Shown here piece after piece: positions 51,319 to 58,155 of a DNA stretch of 60,427 bases; positions within the stretch are counted from its first letter, which is position 1, and each line of letters starts with the position of its first letter. The notes beneath the pieces were generated by a model. It saw only the letters and a list, made by a program, of their open reading frames with translations. It ran no database searches and was not told where the DNA came from. Made by a program: the position numbers and the translations under genes. Where the stretch lies: assembly GCA_947450365.1 (NCBI GenBank), contig CANFVE010000016.1:1-60427 (forward strand), given 5' to 3'. Origin of the DNA: Cytophagaceae bacterium. Lineage in GTDB: Bacteria; Bacteroidota; Bacteroidia; Cytophagales; Spirosomataceae.

Positions 51319-54063
51319 ATTAAAACCAAAGACTTTTAATTGCTTCATGATCCATGGAACATTTTCCACGGGGGTCAAAGGTTCCTCTAATCTCATCCGC
51401 AAGAATTTTGTTTTGGTTGTTGCAAATGGAACCTGGTTATTGCCATCGCTACCTTGCACATGCGCTTTCAGCGTTTGCCAGGTTTTTCCGTCTACAGAAG
51501 CCTCCACCGTAAACAGCCGAGGCCCCGCGGAAACTAAGGGATTGGGTACATTGGGAACGCGTTTGTAGCCTTTGGGCGTGACCGTTTGACTTAGAAATTG
51601 AAGTTCCGAAATACTCACTTCGTTCGGGAATTTAATCTGATACCACATGTCTTTTTCCTGGCGATCACCGGTGGACCAGCCTTCAAAATTCAATGCCGTT
51701 CGCACCGAACCTTTGCTTCCTACTCGATTATTAACGGAATGACTTGCGGTACATTCCCAGGCATCGTTGGCTCCTAATTCTTTGGGAATCGTAGCCATGA
51801 GCGGTTCAAATTTATAGAGCCCGATTCGTTTTTTGGTTGCTGCACGAATTTCGGCCACTTGTTTTGGAGAAATAAAACTGGCTTCGTTGGATAATTCCGT
51901 TCGGATATACGACAGGACATCTGAAATCCATTCGTCCGATTGCTCTTTCATCGAAGCCATCATACCACCCGTATAGGATTTCTTATCGATCGGACCTTCG
52001 AGGCCATGCAATAACACCTGAATCGGGTAGGACGAATGGCCTTGCATCCGGAACGAACCTGCTAAAGCCGGAGCGAAAAATTTACCATTCGCCTCAGGTT
52101 TTCCTTGGCCGATATTCCCGTGACACTGCGAACACAATTCACTAAAAACTAATTCACCACGTTCCAAAATCGCCTTTTGCTCCTTGCTATATTCGGCCAC
52201 CACCGGTGGGTTTCGTAATTTCGGCGGATCCACGATTTGCGTACCAACTAACTTAACCCCCTCAGATTTACTGGTACTCAATACGGTTTTGATGTCGGAT
52301 TCTAAATCCTTGATTTTCAAAACTTTGGCGCTTAACATCGCTTGAATGCTAATGTCGGAATTCGGATGTTGCATGAGCGAACGGTACATAGCTTCCGCCT
52401 TTTTGTCTCCCGTTTTATAAGGCGTTTCGCCGGCGCGCATGCCGTGGATTTTAATGCGGGGATTCGCATCGTTCATGAGTTGCATGCTTATTTCTGCATT
52501 CAAGGCACCTAAGCCCTCTAAGGTCCAAATCGCATGAACACGAGCGTTTTCATTGGGAGAAGAAAGGGCTAATTTCTTGAGCGCAGGAACGACGCTTGGA
52601 TCGCGGCGAAGCACCATGGTTTGCTGGGCCATATCCCGCCACCAGCCATTCGGGTGGGACAGGTGTTTGACCAGCGCGCTGCTCGGTTCATTGAGCATGT
52701 TCGGTTTGGTTTTATCGCGTTCCATGCCTACGTAACTTAGGCGCCAAATTCGGCCATAGCCTACGATTTTATCCATTTGGAATTGGTCGATTTTGGTCCG
52801 CAAATACGACCCTTTGGTGGTCCAGTTTCCTTCTTGAATGACGCCATGGTACATATCAACGATGTACAGCGTTCCGTCAGGCGCGGTGGCCATGTCGATG
52901 GGGCGGAAAAGAGGGTCTTTGGAGCGAATGAATTCAGATTGTTGGTTTTGATACACATTGCTCAAAACCGTCAAGCCGTCTTTATTCGCGGGATTAATTT
53001 GACGAACAATCCGAGCGACGGGTTCTCCGTAGATCAATTGACCTTGGAGGGATTTTGGTAAGCGATCGCCTCTAAAAATATCATTTCCAGCGGAACCTGT
53101 TACGCTGCTTAGGGAACCTTCGGGCTGTTTTACTTGCACCATGCCGCCTTGTACGTCGGCTAAATGCATGGCCTCTCCGTAGGGGATTTGAAAGCCTTTT
53201 TCTAATTGTTTCGAATAGTCAAAATTCCCGTAATGAATCGGGAACTGGAAATAGGAAGGCACGCCGGAAGCGCCGCCTTGGAAGAATAATTTACCGTCGT
53301 TATCCTGGGTTACGCCCCACTGTGCGCGGTTATACCCGGTTTTCTCGCGAAGCATTCCGCCGGGCGTTTCGCGAATACGGAAGGCGTTCACGGTGCTATA
53401 AAGCCAGTTGTCCATGCCGTAAAAGAGGAAGGCTTGTTGGTGCTCCACATTCCCTGACCGACCGTATTTCGTCGAGAACAATTCTTTCTTATCGGCTTTC
53501 CCGTCGCCGTTTGTATCCGTGAATTTATAGATATTGTCCGCATCCGATTCCATGGTCAAAATACTGTTTTTGCCGTAAGGAAGGACGAAACGGGGGAAAA
53601 TTAGATTATCAACGAAGGTTGTTCCGGATTCATAAATCCCATCGTTGTTTTTATCTTCCCAGCGGGAAATGCGGTTGATGGGCTCCAATTCGTTTTTGGA
53701 ATCGGCATCTAACATATAAGATCTTAATTCCAATACATACATGGCCCCATTCCCGTCAAAGGTAATTTCTGCCGGATTAATGACGGCCGGTTCGGTTAGG
53801 ATGGGTGTGAGGACATAGCCAGGGGGAAGAAGAATTTGTTTCGCTTCCTCAGCAGCCGTTAAGGCTTTTACGGGTTCTTTGGGACTAAGATCGATGCCTT
53901 TCCAAGATTCGTCATTCGGATCCACGCCCGGGGGTAATTTTAGGGTATCCGCGAGACGGCTTGGAATGGATAATTCGTTTGTTTGACGAGCTTGAAAAGA
54001 AGTTAATGCGCTACAAAGGAAAAGACTGGCCAGACTAAGGCCTGCGACTTGGGAAATTTTCAT
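51316..54063 (-). CDS. Multidomain exported protein: beta-propeller, HEAT-like, cytochrome c and discoidin domains
   Basis: 915 residues. Signal-like N-terminus 1-24 (GLSLASLFLCSALTSFQ). A glucose-dehydrogenase-like (PVC-type, DUF7133) beta-propeller covers about 70-445 (LPPGYVLTPILTEP, DKNNDGIYE, TDTNGDGKAD, GTLYIVDMYHGVIQ). Then HEAT-like helices (about 460-600), a class I cytochrome c domain with CSQCH (C644, C647, H648) and a likely distal Met near 701-705, then a C-terminal F5/8-type discoidin domain (about 760-915; WYQIKFPNEVSISELQFLS). Electrons from sugar oxidation probably pass to the haem in the same chain. 66 bp downstream of the flavin reductase. Confidence 0.9.
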   Translation of the reverse strand: MKISQVAGLSLASLFLCSALTSFQARQTNELSIPSRLADTLKLPPGVDPNDESWKGIDLSPKEPVKALTAAEEAKQILLPPGYVLTPILTEPAVINPAEITFDGNGAMYVLELRSYMLDADSKNELEPINRISRWEDKNNDGIYESGTTFVDNLIFPRFVLPYGKNSILTMESDADNIYKFTDTNGDGKADKKELFSTKYGRSGNVEHQQAFLFYGMDNWLYSTVNAFRIRETPGGMLREKTGYNRAQWGVTQDNDGKLFFQGGASGVPSYFQFPIHYGNFDYSKQLEKGFQIPYGEAMHLADVQGGMVQVKQPEGSLSSVTGSAGNDIFRGDRLPKSLQGQLIYGEPVARIVRQINPANKDGLTVLSNVYQNQQSEFIRSKDPLFRPIDMATAPDGTLYIVDMYHGVIQEGNWTTKGSYLRTKIDQFQMDKIVGYGRIWRLSYVGMERDKTKPNMLNEPSSALVKHLSHPNGWWRDMAQQTMVLRRDPSVVPALKKLALSSPNENARVHAIWTLEGLGALNAEISMQLMNDANPRIKIHGMRAGETPYKTGDKKAEAMYRSLMQHPNSDISIQAMLSAKVLKIKDLESDIKTVLSTSKSEGVKLVGTQIVDPPKLRNPPVVAEYSKEQKAILERGELVFSELCSQCHGNIGQGKPEANGKFFAPALAGSFRMQGHSSYPIQVLLHGLEGPIDKKSYTGGMMASMKEQSDEWISDVLSYIRTELSNEASFISPKQVAEIRAATKKRIGLYKFEPLMATIPKELGANDAWECTASHSVNNRVGSKGSVRTALNFEGWSTGDRQEKDMWYQIKFPNEVSISELQFLSQTVTPKGYKRVPNVPNPLVSAGPRLFTVEASVDGKTWQTLKAHVQGSDGNNQVPFATTKTKFLRMRLEEPLTPVENVPWIMKQLKVFGFN

Positions 54064-54129
54064 GGGTAAATCGGTTCAAAATTTCACAAATGAACGAATT
54101 TTTTGCCAAGAATATATCCTTTGAACGGA

Positions 54130-54759
54130 TTATTTACGGGCTGAATCGGCTTTTGCGTAGGCTAATTTTCCGAGGCGTTTCGTTTCATAATAGGCAGAGG
54201 TTCCCAGGGAGCAGAGACTTCCGGCTTTTTCGAGGGCGAGGAAACCGTCTTCTTCTTGGATTTCTTCGGGATAAAAGATGTCTTGGATCGCGCCGATGAC
54301 GAAAAAGGTACCGTTCAGTTCGATGGGGATGATTTGTTGTAATTCGAGGCTGTATTGCACGAGGGATTCTGCGACAAAAGGCGCGCGGATGCCTTCTCGA
54401 AAAAGGGGTGTTAAACCGGTGGCATCAAATTCGCTGATGTCGGCCGGGTATTTCGCGCTGCTTTGATGGGCTTGTGGGAAAATAGCGGCGCTGATATGGT
54501 TAATCGTGTAGGACCCCGTTTCTTGGATGTTGCTTAGGGTATGTGGGGCGGCCTCGAGGGGGCGGTTGATGAACCCAACAAGCGCAGGATCGGCGCCAAT
54601 GTGAACGATATTGCTGAAAATGGCAAGATTGGTTTGTCCCTGTTCATTCACGGTACCGATGAGCGAGGCACTTTTGAAGCCGCTAAGGGAATTGATGATA
54701 TTGGCACGCGTAAAGCGATCGTAGTCTTGAAAGTCTTGAAGGCGTAGGTGTTTTTGCAT
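54130..54759 (-). CDS. Flavin reductase-family (FMN split-barrel) protein
   Basis: 209 residues. Split-barrel FMN-binding fold of the flavin reductase group: SASLIGTVNEQGQTNLAIFSN, then PALVGFINRPLEAAPHTLSN and ETGSYTINHIS. Could supply reduced flavin to a monooxygenase or reduce NAD(P)H-dependent substrates; no monooxygenase is adjacent. It is 2 bp downstream of the MFS transporter gene, so they are probably co-transcribed. Confidence 0.86.
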   Translation of the reverse strand: MQKHLRLQDFQDYDRFTRANIINSLSGFKSASLIGTVNEQGQTNLAIFSNIVHIGADPALVGFINRPLEAAPHTLSNIQETGSYTINHISAAIFPQAHQSSAKYPADISEFDATGLTPLFREGIRAPFVAESLVQYSLELQQIIPIELNGTFFVIGAIQDIFYPEEIQEEDGFLALEKAGSLCSLGTSAYYETKRLGKLAYAKADSARK

Positions 54760-54761
54760 GA

Positions 54762-56003
54762 TTAAAAAACGATTTTCTTTTCGGGGTTAATTCGCAGCCA
54801 CAAAAGACCGCCGAGGATAACGACGAGGCCGATGATGCGAACGGGCATGTCCCAACTTCCCGTCGCTGCTAAAATATAACCAAAGGCGATGGACATGATG
54901 GTGGAACCGAGTTGGCCCGCCATTCCCATCGCTCCGGCGACGACACCAGAATGCTGACCTCCGATATCTGCCGAAGTAGCCCACGAAACTGGCAGGGTGA
55001 AATCTTTAAAGGCAAGGCCGAAGGCGAGCACGACGATGGATGTGTTCAAATCCGCGACAAAAGTAGAGGTGATCATGCAGATGCCGGACATGACCAGCCC
55101 GAACATGCCGACGGCCCGACGGCCCCATTTCAAACTCGTTTTTTTGGCCAAAAAATCCGATAAAAATCCTCCACTGAAACAGCCGATGGTCCCTAAAATA
55201 AAGGGCAAAGAGGCTAAAAAAGCCAAATCAAGGTCGGCGACGCCCTTCCCATTTTTCAGGTATTTAGGCATCCAAGATAGGTAGAAATATGCCCCATATA
55301 GCAGGCAATGGTACATGCCCATGAGCGCCCAGACATTGGGAGTTTTGAGGACGGTGAGAAAAATTTGCCAGGTATTGTAGGTGATTTTTTGTTCGCGTCC
55401 TTTTTCGATGTGCGCGAGTTCTTCGGGGCTAATTCCTGGCATATTTTTGGGTTCATTGTGAAACCAGAAATGCCAAAAAAGGGCCCATAAAATTCCGAGA
55501 CAACCGAATATATAGAACACAAATCGCCAGCCCCATTGCGACATGATATAAAGCGCGAGGAAGGGCGCGATGGCGGCTCCGATCCGACTGGCAATCCAAA
55601 TGAACGATTGCGCGCGACCGGCTTCTTGTTTGGGAAACCAGGTATTGATAACAATGGTGGCGTTCGGGTAAGCACCAGCTTCCCCTAAACCAAATAGAAA
55701 ACGGATGATAAATAAACCGGTAAATGTATAGGAGAAACCCGTAAGGATAGTGAAAACAGACCAGGAAAGAACGATGCGAAAAAGGACGGATTTGGGACCT
55801 TTGAGATCCCCCCAGAGGCCCATGGGAATTTCGAAAATGCCATAGGCGAAGGCGAAGGAGCCCATAATCCAGCCGAATTGTTTTTCGGTGAGGTTGAGGT
55901 CCTTTGTGATTTCAATTCCGGTAATCGAAATGGAGGTACGATCCAGATAGGTAATGATGGAAAATAGGACTAATACGATTAGTACCCAAAATCTTTTTTT
56001 CAT
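54762..56003 (-). CDS. MFS transporter, anion:cation symporter (ACS) family
   Basis: 413 residues, 12 spans. IITYLDRTSISITGIEITKD and FGWIMGSFAFAYGIFEIPMG are typical of the ACS family that takes up sugar acids such as hexuronates, galactonate or glucarate. RFLFGLGEAGAYPNATIVIN followed by WFPKQEAGRAQ is the group's signature. With the YiaK-type dehydrogenase and rhamnosidase elsewhere, it fits a plant- or algal-sugar lifestyle. Substrate not determinable. Confidence 0.89.
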   Translation of the reverse strand: MKKRFWVLIVLVLFSIITYLDRTSISITGIEITKDLNLTEKQFGWIMGSFAFAYGIFEIPMGLWGDLKGPKSVLFRIVLSWSVFTILTGFSYTFTGLFIIRFLFGLGEAGAYPNATIVINTWFPKQEAGRAQSFIWIASRIGAAIAPFLALYIMSQWGWRFVFYIFGCLGILWALFWHFWFHNEPKNMPGISPEELAHIEKGREQKITYNTWQIFLTVLKTPNVWALMGMYHCLLYGAYFYLSWMPKYLKNGKGVADLDLAFLASLPFILGTIGCFSGGFLSDFLAKKTSLKWGRRAVGMFGLVMSGICMITSTFVADLNTSIVVLAFGLAFKDFTLPVSWATSADIGGQHSGVVAGAMGMAGQLGSTIMSIAFGYILAATGSWDMPVRIIGLVVILGGLLWLRINPEKKIVF

Positions 56004-56042
56004 GGGGGAGGTTTAGAAGCTTAAAGATATAAAAATTATAAC

Positions 56043-57200
56043 TTAGCCCTTCAAATATTCCGAAGGCGACTTTCCCACGTGCTCTTTAAAAACTTCAATA
56101 AAATTGGTCCTAGATTGAAAACCCACCATTTCCCCCACACCTTCGATGGTAAGATATTTTAATTGGGATTCTTCGATGAGTTTTACGGCTTGCTGAATTC
56201 GCAATTTATTTTTCCAAGAGCTAAAAGAGGTTTCCAAATAGGCGTTAAAATAATTGGATAAAACCCGCTCGGAAATATTCAAATCATAAGAAAGTTTAGC
56301 AATGGAAAAGCGCTTTTCTAGATAGGTTTTTTGAGGCAAATATGCGGCTAATAACTCGGTGATTTGTTGATCCACAACGGGCTCATTCGTCTTTTTATTG
56401 ATCGATAATTTCAATTGGTCCACAAAGGTTTCTGCGGGCTTATTCTCCATGATTGTTAAATTCCCAAACAGAATTTTAGGGTATAAAAACAACACAAAAT
56501 TTTGAGAAAAAACTAAGATGCCGGTGATTCGAAATAGAATATCTTTTTGCGCCAACAAATACTGATTAATGGATGAAAACGAAAATCCAGGAATGGTACT
56601 AATGTAGGCAAAAGGTAAAATGGAATTTAAGAATTGAATCCCGATTAAATAATAAATCCAGGTACGAAATGATGGATTTGTTCGGCGCTCTGCCCCCCAC
56701 TCGGATTTTGATTTCTTTAAAACCCAACGAAAATAGGCGAATATGAAAATGGTGTACCCAAAGCGATAAATGGCCCGAAAATAAAAAGCAAAAGCAACTG
56801 TTTCTGGGCTATAAATGCTCGATTCATTAATTAAATTGTGGGCCAATTTGTATTTTTCCTCAAACGAAAGAGTCGTGTACGGAATGCTACATATAAAAAT
56901 TAAAATTGCGGGAGAATAATGCCACACATCAGACCATTTAAACTTAGCAGGTCGAAAAGAAAACTTGATGTAAAAAAATAACAAGGGGGAGACCAAAAAC
57001 GTTAGGGGCAAAAAATGGCTGAAAAAAATGGCTTCCCAAAACGGGTTATTGGAAAAAACCATCACATAAAAATACAGGACATTGAAATTCGTCGTGAAGA
57101 AAAAAGCAGCCAAAAGGCGGTTGGACTTATTTAAATCCCTCATGTAGTAAAACAAGATAAAAGAGGTAAATATTCCGAAACCAGAAATTAGCAATTCCAT
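56043..57200 (-). CDS. Second AraC-family regulator with multi-pass membrane N-terminus
   Basis: 385 residues with the same layout as 16032-17195: about seven membrane spans in 1-240 (LLISGFGIFTSFILFYYM, FLPLTFLVSPLLFFYIKF, YSPAILIFICSIPYTTL, FGYTIFIFAYFRWVL) and a C-terminal AraC domain (about 285-385; SFSSWKNKLRIQQAVKLI, GVGEMVGFQSRTNFIEVFKE, GKSPSEYLKG). A membrane-embedded transcription factor. It is divergent from the surface operon with a structured 247-bp gap, so control of that operon is an attractive hypothesis. Confidence 0.87.
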   Translation of the reverse strand: MELLISGFGIFTSFILFYYMRDLNKSNRLLAAFFFTTNFNVLYFYVMVFSNNPFWEAIFFSHFLPLTFLVSPLLFFYIKFSFRPAKFKWSDVWHYSPAILIFICSIPYTTLSFEEKYKLAHNLINESSIYSPETVAFAFYFRAIYRFGYTIFIFAYFRWVLKKSKSEWGAERRTNPSFRTWIYYLIGIQFLNSILPFAYISTIPGFSFSSINQYLLAQKDILFRITGILVFSQNFVLFLYPKILFGNLTIMENKPAETFVDQLKLSINKKTNEPVVDQQITELLAAYLPQKTYLEKRFSIAKLSYDLNISERVLSNYFNAYLETSFSSWKNKLRIQQAVKLIEESQLKYLTIEGVGEMVGFQSRTNFIEVFKEHVGKSPSEYLKG

Positions 57201-57447
57201 GATTGGCGTGTTTTGTAGGCTTTTAGAAGGTTAAAAATACGAATAAATGGCTTATGAATTCCGCATGGTCCGTAAATTCTATTACAATTTTCACAAATAA
57301 CAACGAATGATTTACCGTTAAATAAGCCATGTAGGGCCTTTTTTGTCTTACAATGCGGAAAAAAGACAATCCTATGCCCTAAACGGGCCTTTCCCCGTGC
57401 TGAAATCCTGAAATTTGTGGAATTCGTTAAGTTCTAAAAATATTACT

Positions 57448-58155
57448 GTGAAGATCCGTTCAAGTCATATACTGAATGTACTTTATTGTTGCCTAATTTG
57501 CCTCGGTTCATTTGTCGCTTTGGGGCAGCAATTTGCATTTGAGCTAGGGTCAACCCTCAGTCGGTTTGATTATACCTTGGCCAATGGTTCCAAGGCGGAT
57601 TACCTTATTCCATCGGCTGGCATAGGTTTTGGTATTCACGGGATTCAAACGTTATTAGACACCAGTACGATTTCCGCCAGTTCTGGAAAAAAAAGTATTT
57701 ATTTTAATCAACATCCCCACGTCAGAAAATTCGTAAGCGCACTTCATTATGAACTAGGTTTCAAATACCTGCAAATGAATGCCTTGGGCAATCAACAAAA
57801 AATTTCCTTTTCCTATCAAACCGATTTCATCGGTCTTCAAGGAGCGCTGGGTGCAAATATCTCGATTTTGAAGGGCTTTTCAGTTTCGGGAAATCTTGTT
57901 GTACAAGGGCAAAAAATGATTCAAGGGAACCAGCTAATTGCGAACCAATATTATAATCTACAAGAAAATGAACAATTCCGGGGCATTCAATTGCTCCTGG
58001 GTTATAGGGCCGAAATCACGAAAAAACTGAATGACAAAATTTCATTATATGGGGCATTTCAAGAAAGTCAAACCTATCATTCGGCCGAATTAGGGACATC
58101 CACTTTGAATTTTTGCCCACGACAAATTTTAATAGGACTTCGATTAAGCAAATGA
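57448..58155 (+). CDS. Probable outer-membrane protein preceding the repeat protein
   Basis: 235 residues from the GTG at 57448, which gives a clean signal peptide (ILNVLYCCLICLGSFVALG followed by QQ); no in-frame ATG is near, and a TTG at 57415 is an alternative. The mature part has alternating strands (FEFELGSTLSRFDYTL-like start, ALHYELGFKYLQM, LLLGYRAEITKKLN) and ends with ILIGLRLSK, fitting a small outer-membrane barrel. Not recognised. Its TGA overlaps the ATG of the following repeat protein (ATGA), so the two are coupled and may form a secretion or anchoring pair. Confidence 0.65.
   Translation: MKIRSSHILNVLYCCLICLGSFVALGQQFAFELGSTLSRFDYTLANGSKADYLIPSAGIGFGIHGIQTLLDTSTISASSGKKSIYFNQHPHVRKFVSALHYELGFKYLQMNALGNQQKISFSYQTDFIGLQGALGANISILKGFSVSGNLVVQGQKMIQGNQLIANQYYNLQENEQFRGIQLLLGYRAEITKKLNDKISLYGAFQESQTYHSAELGTSTLNFCPRQILIGLRLSK

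Noticed and set aside
57361..57447. TTG at 57415 as the start of the outer-membrane protein
   Set aside because: The GTG at 57448 places a normal-length signal peptide at the N-terminus; the TTG would add 11 residues before it. It is noted as an alternative only.
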